DNA of 64,000 nucleotides from assembly GCA_038503075.1 (NCBI GenBank), contig JBCAML010000001.1, positions 2,790,001 through 2,854,000 on the forward strand, written 5' to 3'. The stretch is from Gyromitra esculenta. Taxonomy: Eukaryota; Ascomycota; Pezizomycetes; Pezizales; Discinaceae. The position numbers and the translations under genes were made by a program. Positions 22,113 to 34,121 of this stretch are shown in pieces. The notes beneath the pieces are model-generated. The model had not been told where the DNA came from. It made no database searches and saw only the letters and a program-made list of their open reading frames with translations. Every line of letters begins with the position of its first letter. The stretch's first letter is position 1.

Positions 22113-23533
22113 CTTGCCTTCTTTTAGGAAAAGGGTACCAAGCATTGGATCGATAACGAACACCTGGAAAAAAAACTTGAGAAATTCGTGAGAGAAAAAC
22201 GTTCTTCTATAAACTCTTAATTATCGTTAAATGTCTCGACATGGAAAAGGTAGAAAGACAGAATCACTTCAAGCTAAATATCTCTTAGAACGTGTTTGAA
22301 ACAAAAAAACTAAAGCGATTGATATATACACATAACATGGTGGGCATGGGTGTACGACTAAACCTGGACAACCTATTTTGGGCCGATATTCTAAATACCC
22401 CACTCAGCCAAATTACTCAAGAAAAGATACAGAGTCTAGAAGTATGCTGGTGAATTTTTGTATATTTTTACAGAGTATTGAAGCCAGTGGTTGTGGTTGA
22501 ATAGGACTTCGTTTTTAGCTATAAAAAGTGCAGAATGGGAAGGTCCAAAAACTACCCAGGGAATGATCAGATATACACCGAGAAAAATTAAAATAGTTAA
22601 TTTTTGGGGGGTAAATTTGAGTATTGATGCCAGTATAGAGTCTATATCTCAAGGGAATATTCTTTAGGTCTATTGGTGTTGCAGATATCTTGGTTGGGGG
22701 TTTTTTCATGAGGTCTGATGAGGTACCAGCTAAGTTTTGTAAGACAGGCGTTTCACACGCAGTTTTAATTTATCCAGGTTTATCCGTACACACGCCATAT
22801 AATCAGACGAAAAGCAGCCCAGCCCGTGGAGGAAAGGGAATCTGTGCAGTATTACGAAAGAACTCCTCCAATATATTTAGTCATCTATGCATCGGGAGTC
22901 ATAAAACTTGAGCCTATCTAGTGTATGCGGCACGAGATCCATTGCGCTGAGCAATGCTAGTAGCGCTATCAGGACCGAACCTGAATTGCAGCTTTGGAAT
23001 ATCCTCTCCATGAACCGATCTTCTGTGCTGGCGAAGATTATCCTCGCGTGTGAAGCCTTTCTGTCCAATACGCACACAACCGGTAAAGGGGCAGTCAAAT
23101 AACTCGATTCGAACGTGAACGTGAACGGTATGGTAATGGCGATTGAATTTATCCTTATTTCTGAAAGTTGAAGCACAGGGGGTATTGGTGTTATCAGTGC
23201 CAAGACATGATATCTTCAGGGATCTTCCGTTACGGAAGCACTGGTGTGGTCCACTACGACATAGAGGTCAGCTCCCTTCTTACAAAATTTATTGGAATTC
23301 TGGGTTTACATGAAATTCCCTCGACAGTGATCCGCGCAGGGGAAATATTGAGACAACTCAATTGCTTCACTCTCGTGTGAGACTTCATCTTGTATCACTG
23401 GCACCATAGTGAATTGTGAGTTGTATGAACCCTCTGGTTGAAATTCAAGTTGGCTGTGCCCAGGGCCCCAGTGTGGCTCAACGTGTGTATAACTGTCTTG
23501 AGAAGTTTTAGCGTAATGTATATCAATGAGTTT
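22113..23533. other. intergenic stretch without supported gene
   Basis: Short frames on both strands; none has a convincing ATG start, intron structure or family match. Confidence 0.5.
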
Positions 23534-24046
23534 CTATGATATGGGACAGCAGTCAAAGGATAGATAAAAACCTTCGTAGTATGTAGATCGATATCGTCCT
23601 TGGGTTTCGCCGGGATTTTGACCCCAATCTGGAGAATATGCAAGCGTAGATGGCTCAGGGTAAACAGATGGGATCCTGGGTTTATTTGAATCCTCAAAGC
23701 CGCTGTACTCATTAAAAAATCGCTCCTGGTGCTGAGGAATGAAAGACAACCCAGGGATGTTGTCGGTAGGTAGGTTCGCACAAAGATGTACACGTGGAAG
23801 CTCAAATTTTTCCTGAGCGTAGGGAAATTCTCGGCGCCTGGTCGGAAGGTGAAATACTGGAAGGAGGAACTCAAATGGTGGATGCTGGCCATTAGGGATA
23901 TATCTGTACCATATGTGAGATTTCTTGTTTGAGTCTGTCTTACAATAAAATCTAGCTGCTACGAAGCAATCTAGAGCAGTGGAGGGGATCGCGAGGCAGA
24001 GGGTATAACGAGGCTTGACAGGCTTGGCTAACAAATTGATCTCCAT
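23534..24046 (-). CDS. hypothetical protein, 170 residues
   Basis: An ATG-initiated single-exon frame with reasonable amino-acid balance and no transmembrane segment. It contains FEFLLPVFHLPTRRREFPY and a Pro-rich C-terminal half. I recognise no family. Residues about 10-25 are encoded within the left arm of an inverted repeat (23973-24017), so the N-terminus may derive from repeat sequence or the frame may be fortuitous. Confidence 0.4.
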   Translation of the reverse strand: MEINLLAKPVKPRYTLCLAIPSTALDCFVAARFYCKTDSNKKSHIWYRYIPNGQHPPFEFLLPVFHLPTRRREFPYAQEKFELPRVHLCANLPTDNIPGLSFIPQHQERFFNEYSGFEDSNKPRIPSVYPEPSTLAYSPDWGQNPGETQGRYRSTYYEGFYLSFDCCPIS

Positions 24047-24119
24047 TAGGTGGCGAAATATTGAGTTTGTGAGCCAAGCCTCGTTATACCCTCTGCCTCG
24101 CGATACCTTCCACTACTCT
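23973..24119. repeat. imperfect 45-bp inverted repeat
   Basis: Arms 23973-24017 and 24075-24119 are reverse complements with three mismatches, separated by 57 bp. The shared core runs from TATCGCGAGGC through TATAACGAGGC. The left arm is followed by a second partial copy (AGGCTTGGCT). It may be a small MITE or a hairpin; no clear target duplication is visible. Confidence 0.75.
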
Positions 24120-25683
24120 ATCAGGCAGCTCTAATCCAGTATAGATTGAGTTCAAGCGAATTCAGTCGTCTCAAATACTTAATACACTTGCTCATTATTC
24201 TGGTGTTAGAATTAAAGATCGGATAAACTACCTGTCAATATGATACATGCTGCTCGTGCAAATAGTGTTTGTTTCGCTAGGCAAGAAAGTGACACACGTG
24301 TAGTACTGCGGATATTCGCGCTGTTTAAGGGTAAAGGGTTTTTGCTGTGATAGATCAAAAAGTTTGCAGAGTTGGAGAGAAATTTGAAGGAGAATGTGAG
24401 GAGAAAGATGAGCCTAGTGAAAGCCACCACTACTGTAATAGAAGAATAGCGAAATCTTGATTGATTAATCTAGAGAAATATACGAGAAGAGGGAAAAGAA
24501 AGTCCAGCCGAGCTTGATTAGAGACTTATATATCTATATAGTCTCTTGTGAATCCTAACCCTGACCAGCTTGATGGACCCAATCATAATTTGTGGTTTCT
24601 CATCTGCTCCATCATCTCAGGGTCGAATTCAGGGTCGATGATGTCCGTTTCGACACTGAGGCACCTTCCTCTGTAACACAAATCAATCATATGCGCGCAG
24701 CACACCATGATTTTAGTGCATCCTTATCGTTGGTTTCATTAGTAAGGTCGCCTCCCAGCGCTCGAGGCAGGCTCTAGACAGACGTCAATCATAGTACTAC
24801 CTCGCAAGGAATAGGCCTAGCTGTACCAAGTGAAAAAGATTTGCATCCTACCCAATGATAGTTCACCAGTAGCCAACTTGACTATTGATATTTCTTTTTA
24901 ACCTAAGTATCGAGAAGTGAATGAAGTGGCTAGTCAAAGTACATGCAGGAGGATAACACGCCAGTCCATTTCTCAAGCAGCAGAATGGTAATCTAGAGGT
25001 TTTAGTTTTGGCCAACGGTGCGGGGCATTTTTCCTTTTTCCCTTTTCTTTTCTTTTGTCGCCCAAGACAACATCAGTTTTAAAGCCAACGGCGGCAAGAG
25101 AAACCAGTATATACATCACCACCCTTATTTTGAACCCTAAGATTTCCATACCCAGAGCCAGCCATCCTCCGACATACAGAATTCGATGGGCCGGAATCAA
25201 TCATTCGTTACTTTAAATTTGGAAATAGGTCTTGCAAGGTTCTCCTCGATCGTGAACTAGCGAGTCATTAGTCTTTGCCATACACGAAGCTCTCTTTGAT
25301 GCTCGTTCTTAATATGTTTTTTTAAGCCCTGCTCTGGTTCTGGTTTTTAGATCGTATGAGATTTGCGATCAAGTCCCGCTTTCGTGCAGCAGCCTGACCG
25401 ATAGCTCGCGCGGGGTAAATATTTGAACAGGTACTGACTTAGAGAAGTACACAACTTAGTGAGGCGCGGCGATCTAAGAGCTTACTGGCTCATTTCCTAA
25501 AATCGTCATCTGCCTTGCGGATTAAATCTGCCGTGTAACTATATGTAGTACTACCCATATCCAGCCCCACGAGTGATAAATTATGAATTACAATACCACC
25601 CATATCAATTAGCTGGCGAGAGAAGGATGGGCCGAAGAAAAAGAAACAGAAAGACATAAGCACATGTAAATTTCCCTAATATA
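24120..25683. other. intergenic stretch without recognisable gene
   Basis: AT-rich with only short unconvincing frames. A TC-rich run lies at about 25030-25060. Confidence 0.5.
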
Positions 25684-25881
25684 CCGTATAAACTCGGTCA
25701 TAACGAAGTGGCCTGGACTGAGACCGCATGATAGAATAAACGCCTCAATTGGTGCAATCAACTTCAGGGTCAGTTACAACCAGTAAATAGGCAACCCAAA
25801 TCCTTACTCACAGCCATTCAGAGTGTGGATATCCTTTGCAGTCTCAGTCCAGGCCACTTCATTATGACCGAGTTTATACGG
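25684..25881. mobile_element. MITE with 41-bp terminal inverted repeats
   Basis: Left TIR 25684-25724 and right TIR 25841-25881 are reverse complements with one mismatch; both start CCGTATAAACTCGG. TA flanks both ends (25682-25683, 25882-25883), the duplication expected for Tc1/mariner superfamily transposition. The 198-bp element has no coding capacity. The TIR is unrelated to that of the MITE at 21937. Confidence 0.85.
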
Positions 25882-27339
25882 TATTGGAGAAATCAATACA
25901 TTCCTTCCGAGTGTTCTTCCAAGTGTGTCCTGTTCTCGGTTATCTTTAAGAATCTTATCAGATCTAGGCCCAAGCGACTTTGGTTACAAGCAAATTTCTT
26001 ACATCATATATGATACCAGAAATACCTATTTCCAACCTGTGTACTAATATGCAATGCGTTCCTCAAGAAAGCAGGAGGTTCGCTAAATGTAAAAAATAGA
26101 GTTTTCCAATGGCCTAGAATACGGGGTTTGAGTAATAACGACCTCAGATAACTAAGGCTGCTCTCAAACACCATCCACTAATATTCTCATACACAGTTGA
26201 CTCAGAGGAAGCTGGAAGATCGAGAAACGCGCACAATATATATATAGAATTCGTAAGAATTTGCATACCGCCAAAAAGAAATATCTTGCAGCCCTCATTT
26301 CATGAATACTAGACAGGACTGAGAAGATTCCTCGTAGTCTTTGTGCATTTATACGCACGCATGCTTGGAATGTGTTGGAATCAGCAGCCTGGCCTAAGCT
26401 CTCAAGCGACTCCCTCAACTCTCGTAGGTTGAAATGGGTGAAACGGCAAAAGATAAGGCCCAGTTAGAACTCGTCACTTCCCAAGCTCCTGCACTATATT
26501 TTCGCTCTCCGTTATACTAACCACTCTCTAATATAATTTTCACGGCCAAGACTAGGTCAGTTATTGGCCGGAGATAATCTCCTCTATGTAAGATTCTAAT
26601 CTTTTTTTTTTGAATATACGGTGGTGTACTTGAAGCTTTTCAATTCACGTAGTACATTCCTCGATAGATTGATATCGATACTCAACTCACCTATGGGCCC
26701 CACATGGAGTTGATGGGCGCTCTGGGATGGTATAAGTCTACTATGCATCAATAACTCCGGCGCTCAATCGTTCATGTTAGTATTGAGAACTGGTAGGCTG
26801 CACTAGTGCAGGCGGGGCTAGGAATCCTATATGTACCCGACGCTTTAATATGCGTGCGATCAAACTACATATGTGGGTTGGGGAGGAGCTTTTGTTTGAC
26901 CCTGCTTGTAGAAAAGAAGACGGGAAAAGTTTATCTCCTGAATATATTGCATACGTGTATGTAATGTGTGCGAAATGGGAAGTAATAGAATTTAAATAGA
27001 GCGATGTATGTAGTATTAATTGGAAACACTTGGAAACATTTGCCGAACTCGATCAATCACGAGCTAAAACACAAAAGCCCTTGTCATCATTACTAGTTAT
27101 GGCGCACGCACTCTTAAATGTTGGCCAATCAAATCTGAGTGTGGAACACCTCTGCCTTAAGCTTACCAAGTGTGTCAAGCACCTCACAAAAAACAGCCTC
27201 CTCCCTATACTAGACTACCAGACTCTTCTCACCATGGTATCTACATATATAATCCTTCTTGAGATATTTCTCAATGAATCCTTGTTACTAAGACTGACAT
27301 TTATCAGTTTCCCCCAAAGGGTCATATATAGAATAATAT
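25882..27339. other. intergenic stretch without recognisable gene
   Basis: AT-rich, with no supported coding frame. It runs into dispersed repeat copy A. Confidence 0.45.
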
Positions 27340-27590
27340 CCCCTTGCGTATATTCTATCACGAATGTAGTAAATCTCAGAAGGTTCCACTTTGCGCTTTT
27401 TACAGCTAAAAGTGAGGTTTTATTCTATCGCGGCCGCTGATGCTTACGCCTTATAAAAGGCTAAAGAGCTTCAATACTATAATTTTAGACTCTTTAGCTT
27501 TTCTTGAACAGTTTAGCTGGTTGTGGGCGTTGGAATAATGGCTCAAAATCGTAGTCTACATTTAAGAATACACACGCCATAGCTAGATAT
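27340..27590 (+). repeat. dispersed repeat, copy A
   Basis: Related to copies at about 43227-43490 (+), 28700-28800 (+, partial) and 34690-34920 (-). Shared blocks in order: TGCGTATATTC, CTTTTTACAGC-AAAA, TTTTATTC, AGCTTCA-TACTATAATTTTAGA, TTT-GCTGG--GTGGGCGT and CCATAGCT. Identity is too low for a recent duplication. When frames are compared, copies A and D share an LQSF...LDS...F-like peptide pattern, so the repeat may be an old coding remnant. Confidence 0.6.
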
Positions 27591-27907
27591 AATTCTGCGT
27601 CGTCAGATCTTGGATTTGCCTTATATATTATCTGATCAACTTTGCGGAATTCTTTGTTCCATCTATAGCCAACTGACGAACATCTATTTTCTAATCATGG
27701 AACTAGTGTTCGGTTGATCTACTAGTATGTTTTGGTTGGGTTTCTTAGTTGCAGCCTCCTTTGTTTTGAAGGGACTTTTAGCATGATCCATCAAATCAAG
27801 ATAAATATGAAACACTTTGAGAAGAGAAACACACGTATATAGATCAGTCAAGATATTAAGGTATTTACTAAGATTAACCACCCTTTCATATAAACTTCCA
27901 TCAGTTA

Positions 27908-27921
27908 AAGATAGCTAGAAT
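27908..27921 (+). repeat. target-site duplication (left) of LINE-like insert
   Basis: AAGATAGCTAGAAT, repeated without change at 28438-28451. Confidence 0.85.
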
Positions 27922-28437
27922 GCGAAAATGGGACGCAGAACGTCAAACATATCCTACTAAATTGCGAAATGATAGGACAAATAAGATATAAAATGGAAAG
28001 AGAATTAAAAGGAAAAATTGATAAGAAAAGATTGTTATATACTGAAGAAGGAGCAGTATGGGCAATTAAGTTGTGGAAAAGATTTGTCAAAGAAAGGAAG
28101 CAAAGAAGAGAGGCAGAGGAAGAAGGGGACACAAGAGAGGAAGTAGTCAGAACAGGAATGGGGGATTTGGAGATTGGGTATTAAGACTAAGACAGTGGGA
28201 CCGCCTTTCCGAAGGAATGGCACTTGTCGAAGTCTAAAAACCTAAATGAAGAAAAATGTTATTTTGTAAGGCGGATTTTAAAAAAAAAAGTTTGAAGAGT
28301 TTGGTTTTGTGATTTTGTAGTTAGTTTTTGTTTTTGTGATTTTTATATTTTTTTGTTTTATGTTTTGCGATTTCAGGCTTTTTTAAGAGTACCATAACCT
28401 TCGGGTTGAATGTACCTAATGAATAAACAACAACAAC
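27922..28437 (+). mobile_element. 5'-truncated LINE-like insertion with (CAA)n tail
   Basis: 516 bp between perfect 14-bp target-site duplications. It ends in GAATAAACAACAACAACAA, that is, a 3' tail of CAA repeats instead of poly-A. The final 60 bp, from TTTTTTAAGAGTACCATAACC, are shared with a second copy at 36870-37017. The 5' half contains an open Lys/Glu-rich frame, 27969-28184 (71 residues), probably the C-terminal end of a retrotransposon ORF2. It belongs to a different family from the element at 13650-20038. Confidence 0.8.
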
Positions 28438-28451
28438 AAGATAGCTAGAAT
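28438..28451 (+). repeat. target-site duplication (right) of LINE-like insert
   Basis: Exact copy of 27908-27921. Confidence 0.85.
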
Positions 28452-28699
28452 CCATTCTAGCCGGTTTGCCACTGAGCTCTTTTCTTAGTTATAGCTAATG
28501 TATGTGCACGGATTTGCAAATGAGTACGTTGGTCTATTTGTAAATGGATTAATTTCACATGTCAGTCATCCGGTGCCTCGTAATGATGTTGAGAAATTGT
28601 TCAGCTGAAGCACCCCATTGGGAATTTTCCTTGTGGGAAGTTTAAATAATATATAGACTTCTATCCTTTTTTAGAGGATAATTGTGTCAGGGAAAAAAA

Positions 28700-28800
28700 C
28701 TATTGCGTATATTTGGTCACTGTTGGAATTTCATAGAAAGTTCTGCTTTGCTCTTTTTACTACAGCTAAAAACAAGCACTCGGCTTCATTCTACTACAGT
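28700..28800 (+). repeat. dispersed repeat, partial copy C
   Basis: Carries TTGCGTATATT, CTTTGCTCTTTTTACTACAGCTAAAA and TTCATTCTAC, matching the first third of copy A. The rest is missing. Confidence 0.5.
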
Positions 28801-30658
28801 TACCCATCTACACTTCATATGTACCTATACTAAAACACCATGAAAGCTTTGAGGAGGGGTTGATATCAAGGTTGCTTTGATCCTAGGCCTGTACAGGTAA
28901 CTACAAGAATTTTTAGTTTGAATTCCGTATTATCATGAGGCCTAGGGACTAAGGAAATTCTCAAATTTGTTAGATGTACTAAAGCATATAACAAGAAAAT
29001 GTGGTGGTGCTAGGTAGATTACAGGCTGTAAGGAAGTATTGCCTCATACCCAGCTCCGATTCGTAACAGCGAACAAGATGGTAGGGTTAGGAGCAATAGT
29101 AAGGAAAATTTTGCGTATTTTGGGAAAAATCATCGACCCTAACGAATATATAATTAATAACGTGGTGGGTAAGATAAGACAGATACCCTGAGTAAAATAT
29201 GGGTTTGACCGGAAAAAAAAACCAAGTATAGTCTACCATCTATTTAACTACTAAACGTGCTTATTTTTTGAGATCAATCAACCCTTAATGCCTTTGCCTA
29301 ATTCTAGGCCTGCCTCTTCTAGAATGTAATATCAATTTTCAACCCATAACCTGATGGCGTGCGATTAGATAATATAAGATGATGAAGAGGCGACGTACAA
29401 TAACTCATGAGTACCACCCCATACTACATATCGATGCCACTAGTCACCGACCAGCTGCTTACGGCAGAGATATCCCTGGGGATGGACTGTATCGGTGACG
29501 ACAGTCTACGGTTATCCCATTGGGTAACCCCTGAAAACCGTTCTTATAACGTTCTCTTTCGCCCTTTTTTAGCGTTAGTATGAATGATAATCTATGGAAC
29601 GCTATAAAGAAGTCACTCAGCGTGGTCCTTACTGGTCTTTGGGTAGCTAGTTGGTCCGCTTTGGTTGATGAGCATTCTAGCACTATCAATCCGACTATAA
29701 TACAGCGGCTAACGATAGATCTATAGATCCTGTTATTAATTGGCGGTCAGCTGCAATCAAATACTCACGGGGAGGTATAATTTGCTAAGGCTGTACATAA
29801 CACGAAAGGCTTAAGCTCGCTGCCTGCTAATTTATCACAGAATATCACTCGTTCATCTACTTCGCCATGGTGTTGTTGGGTGCGTGGCTTTTCAGATCAG
29901 AAAGACTGGCCGGCCGATCTATAGTCATATAATCCTTGAGCTCAACCTCACACACCGTTGTAACAGCTATATACGATGTATATACGCTATTCATGGTTAA
30001 AACAGGAAATCCCATCTAGCCGCTAGCAGTCCCCACCACCTAGCAGGCAGCGAGTCGTGTCTCCACGGACACCATTAAGGGATAAAACCTCTACCTGGTT
30101 CCATTGAATTCACATTAGTCCTTTCGGGAACCCGCTCCGCCCTATTTTGGAAACAGAGAAGCGATCTTTTAGGATCCGGTACTGAATTCACGTAGGTGCT
30201 CTGACTTCAGCTCGTGATTGTAAATAGTTAAGTCTATAGGCGCTCAGATTTTCAGTTTTCAATTACCTCACGACCAATTCACAAGCTCCTCTAAACTTCT
30301 TGTGAGGTGAGGTGTGGTTGACGCAATCCAAAAGGATCCCAATCACCGAGATAATACCAGAAGAAAGCGTGAAAGTTGCGGTCATAATAGAACCTATTTT
30401 TCTTATACCTTTGCTATGAAAGAGATTTCGAAAGCAATACTAAACACATTTTCCCATAGAACTCCAGCGCCAGAAGTCAACCCACAGATTTGTTAGCCAG
30501 AAACAAATCGAAAAAATGAAAAGAAAAAAACCATCCCTCGGGACATCAATATAGCAACACAGATCACATCCTGTCTCCAGATATATTGGTACCTACTAAC
30601 TTTTAAACCCTTTACCTTCTGCTTTTAATGCCAATGAAATGATCAACTATCACGCATT
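28801..30658. other. intergenic stretch without recognisable gene
   Basis: AT-rich, short frames only. It includes the 3' flank of the minus-strand membrane protein gene. Confidence 0.5.
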
Positions 30659-31768
30659 CTATTTGTTTCCGCCTAATCCATCATCTGCAACTAGAGAGAG
30701 ATCAAAAAAGCTCACTCCTGGATTCTCTCCATTCTTGGCGCATTTGTCACAATTCTCACATATTTGATTGTTCCATGATACCGGTGGCGAAGACCTGACG
30801 AAGTACCATCCCTCCAATGACCCGAGCACCATCACAGCCACGCAAACATCCAATAAAGCAGCGGCAATAAATATCCATCCATCACCTACACACCCGTTCA
30901 CCAGCAACATCATAAGATGAGCCAGTGGTACGACACATGTAGCAATGTTACACCACGCGTACTTCGCTGGGTTGGGTTTGAGCATTTCCTGGAGCGAGGG
31001 AGGTGGCAGCCGGATGAAGGAAAGAGAAAGGTATATATTGAGAATTAAGTTGTGAAGGAAGAGATAGAGCGTTGAGATGAACGATGTAAGCCCCATAGTA
31101 CACTTCTCATTGTTGATTTCGTGATGCGCACTAGTAATATTAGTAATTTGAATTTGTACATGTATCCATGGTTCAAGTTAAGGAAGAAGCGGCAAAGCAA
31201 GCTACCCACAATGAGGCAACGATCCAAATTACAAATGATGCTGGAAGCAGCAATCCAACAGTATTGAGGAAATATATCTCATTAATAGCAGTCCTGCCCC
31301 GTACGGAGGCACCTCTTGCCAAATAGAGCTAGTTTCTCGTTTTGGTCAATGTAAGAACTATATATTGATAATTCTAGCTATGGGTAGGTACTGACCTTTT
31401 CGTTGAAATATAGATACACTAAGGATTTCATGATGAGCCAAAAAATGACACAGAGCACGTAGATCACGCTGCACGTGGCCTGGGATGTATCAATCCCCAT
31501 ATTCAGGGATACTAGTCCAACTGTGATCGTAAAAACGACAGCAAGACCCGCAATCACTAGAGTGACTATAATTTCGAAAATTGTTAGTAAAAATCAGCCA
31601 CTGAATTATCTGCAACCTACGTAAGCGGGTTGATTCAGATTTTGCCAAGGGAAGCAAGTTCTTGCTCATGAATCCGAAGCAGACAGTCAAGAGCGTGGTC
31701 TCAAGGAGAAACAAAACGACGGCGATTATAGCCGGCATGAGGAGGGTTGGAGTCTGCTCGACAATCAT
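30659..31768 (-). CDS. seven-transmembrane protein of unknown function
   Basis: Four exons on the minus strand: 31768-31621, 31565-31396, 31328-31210 and 31130-30659, giving 302 residues. Introns 1 and 2 (GTAGGT...TAG, GTCAGT...TAG) are well supported by phase. The third intron boundary is less certain: donor GTGGGT at 31209 or GTAGCT at 31205, needed because the exon frame would soon meet TGA. Seven hydrophobic helices follow in order: residues ~10-35, ~50-72, ~80-105, ~120-145, ~160-185, ~205-228 and ~232-252. Motif CSVIYVLCVIFWLIMKSL and the helix after NEIYFLN resemble uncharacterised fungal multi-pass proteins. The tail is Cys-rich (CENCDKC). Location is likely the plasma membrane; the role is unknown. 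Confidence 0.65.
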
Positions 31769-32186
31769 TGTCACGTAAATATGTTTAAAATCAGAGGAAT
31801 AGGTAATCCCAAAGATGTTATGAAAGAACGAACAAGGGGTTGTTTGGGGGCGAGAGACGACGTTGAACTACAAGAAGCGCTAGCTTGAAGCTGGCGTTGA
31901 CCTAATGGTGGTAGGAGGGCTGCCGGTTAAGGGGTACCTATAAACAGGCTTCATGCTTAGGGCAAATCGGAATCAATTGCCATGCCAAGACCAGCTTCAG
32001 ATATCTAGAAAATACGATTACCTACATGTATTTACCAATCATTTTATTTGTATGTTTTACGCTAAAAGGTAAGTAGATGGTGGAAAGAAATATCCACAGC
32101 TCAGGTAAAATACATTTAATTCTACCTCTTCCTCTCGACTCGCTTATTTCCTGTTTCTTGATGCGGATCTCATGATGTGATTTCTT
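31769..32186. other. intergenic stretch
   Basis: Upstream region of the membrane-protein gene, with a TACATGTA at 32023. No coding signal is seen. Confidence 0.5.
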
Positions 32187-32960
32187 TCAAGGAATACCTA
32201 GGGTGTGGATGAAGTACCTCAGATCCTTGCCTGATCTGTATATAACCTGGTAAGAAAGCGGGTGACAATGCTTAATCTTGTCCCACATAGATTCAAACGC
32301 GACCCCTTTGAGCCTCCATTTATACGATAAAGTATTAGAGACTTTGCTCTTTTGAGCCAGCCCTGGTTTTTGACCAACCAGAAGCTGATATGCACCAACC
32401 ATAATGCTAGAAACCGGGGCTGGATCTATTTGCGCAAAGTCTCTATTAAATGATTGCTTGATAGCGCCTGCGATTTCTTTGTGACCAAGATGCCTCTCAA
32501 ACCTCTCCCTCGAATGACAATACACCTCCTCGGCGTTGCCCGAGTCATCGCCATATCTCAATCCTTGTAAATATTCTTTTGATTGCTGTATGGATATGTT
32601 TCAATGATGCCATCCACGTACGGCTCTCCAACAGAGGGAAGAATGTCCCAGGACATCTTGTAAGAATTCAGTCGCAACATATGTAGGAATGCTGATTGGT
32701 TAAATAGGCTCGCCCCTTGGTGGCACTTTAAGCTGGGGTCAGTGCTTTCCCGTGTTTAGGTCTCAGCCAAGGCCACACCCGCAGATCACCAGCAAGACAT
32801 TCAGCAGACGAGTAACATCTGTTTGTAATATCCTTGCCATCTTCCAAAGTTGCAGATAACTCGAGGGAAAATATTAAGCCTACTCGGATACCACATGAAG
32901 AACCTGAAAATGTATGTCCTAGGTCGAGGGTTTCTGGTTGGCTGGATCTAGCTATATCAA
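32187..32960 (-). pseudogene. decayed gene of unknown family
   Basis: On the minus strand an open reading from about 32755 (…KCHQGASLFNQ…, then MSWDILPSVGEPYVDG) is cut by TGA near 32570. The sense continues in the next frame as LRYGDDSGNAEEVYCHSRERFERHLGHKEIAG to the stop at 32187. A single missing base would explain the switch. Upstream, to about 32960, another frame reads CGIRVGLIFSLELSATLEDG...RVWPWLRP, which may be an earlier exon. No family is recognised. Confidence 0.5.
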
Positions 32961-33829
32961 CCTATTGACTGGTCAACCTGATATCTTTGTTTTCGAGTTC
33001 ATCATGAGTATATTCCGGATACCACAATTACTTTGCTCCAACCGCGCCCCACAACCAATCCTATACCATCAGTCGCTTACCCCTTTTAGCCCACCTAGTT
33101 AGGCGGAGCAGACCTTCGATTTCTTCAATTTTTGAGTTATAGCTTCGCAGAAAATCAGGCAGTATTTTAAATCTTCTTGATGTCGTTGAGTAAAACATTA
33201 TGCTATAAGGCGAGTTCTTTGGTGTGAATTCTAGAGTGATAGAGATAATGGTGTTGTGGTGGGGGGCGCGGTGAGAGAAAAGTAGTTGTGGTATCTAGGT
33301 ATCCTGAAAGCCTGAAAACCTAAGGCCATGCGGTAGGTCGCGAGCCAAGATATACACTTGATCTGACCTAGTACAATGCTTAGTGTCGCAAAAACTTGCC
33401 AGTATGATCCTTGACGCTCAATCCCACGACCAGCAGCAATTCCCCATTACTTAAACCCCGAGAACGCTCGTGAGTTGTGCTGTTGCTTGGTTTTAGAGTT
33501 TCGCAACCCGACCAGTGATTTCGGGATTTTGGTATTGTAGCATATGTTGAGCTCCGGTACGTGTATCTGAGGCTGGAGAAGTGGTACCCAAGGGGGCTAG
33601 GGCCTCAAAAGTTGTCGAACGCTCCTTGTTATTGGGCTACTCTGTGATATCAGTGACTCAGAATTGAGTACCGTGGGCTAGCTCCGAGATTTCGGTGGTA
33701 TCAAAAAGATATGTCACTAAAACATTCAGGGAGCTTACTCATACAATATAAACATGTTTGCAAATGTATGTAGCAGTCTACAGACACAAATCACCCGCTC
33801 CGAACACGCCTAGCTATTGTTATCCAGGG
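32961..33829. other. intergenic stretch without recognisable gene
   Basis: No supported frame. A 15-bp string, CAGAAAATCAGGCAG near 33150, also occurs inside dispersed-repeat copy D, so a small repeat fragment may be present. Confidence 0.4.
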
Positions 33830-34121
33830 TCATTGTTGGTAGTATGTTTGGCAAGAGCTGCAACCGTTGAGGCAATTGTCACTCCTAGACTGGAATGTCA
33901 TGGCTCCTGAAAGAATCGTATTTTTAGTTTCACAGGGGACTAAGGTTGGCACGAGAATAGCTAGAATTGTTAGTCGTTTTAGTGCGATCTATATGAAAGA
34001 ATAACATACCGGCATCAGTTACTATGACGACAACCAAACCCAGCAGTACTAGAAAGTAATAATGGTTGTGGGGATCGAGGGCTCTAAGCACCACTATTCT
34101 CCCATAAATTATGTATGGCAT
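33830..34121 (-). CDS. possible small single-pass membrane protein (two exons)
   Basis: Exons 34121-34010 and 33960-33830 join over a 49-bp intron with ideal signals (GTATGT, branch CTAAC, acceptor TAG) and matching phase, giving 80 residues. Residues 22-50 form one hydrophobic helix (YYFLVLLGLVVVIVTDA). The short C-terminal tail contains a Cys cluster, CLNGCSSC. No family is recognised. The intron quality argues for a genuine transcript, but the product is short, and it could be the 3' part of a longer gene. Confidence 0.4.

Noticed and set aside
22877..23203. 108-codon minus-strand frame
   Set aside because: Begins without ATG, and the internal ATGs leave little; no recognisable domain.
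27030..27440. 136-codon plus-strand frame
   Set aside because: No ATG at the start, and its 3' part is dispersed-repeat copy A; coding reading judged fortuitous.
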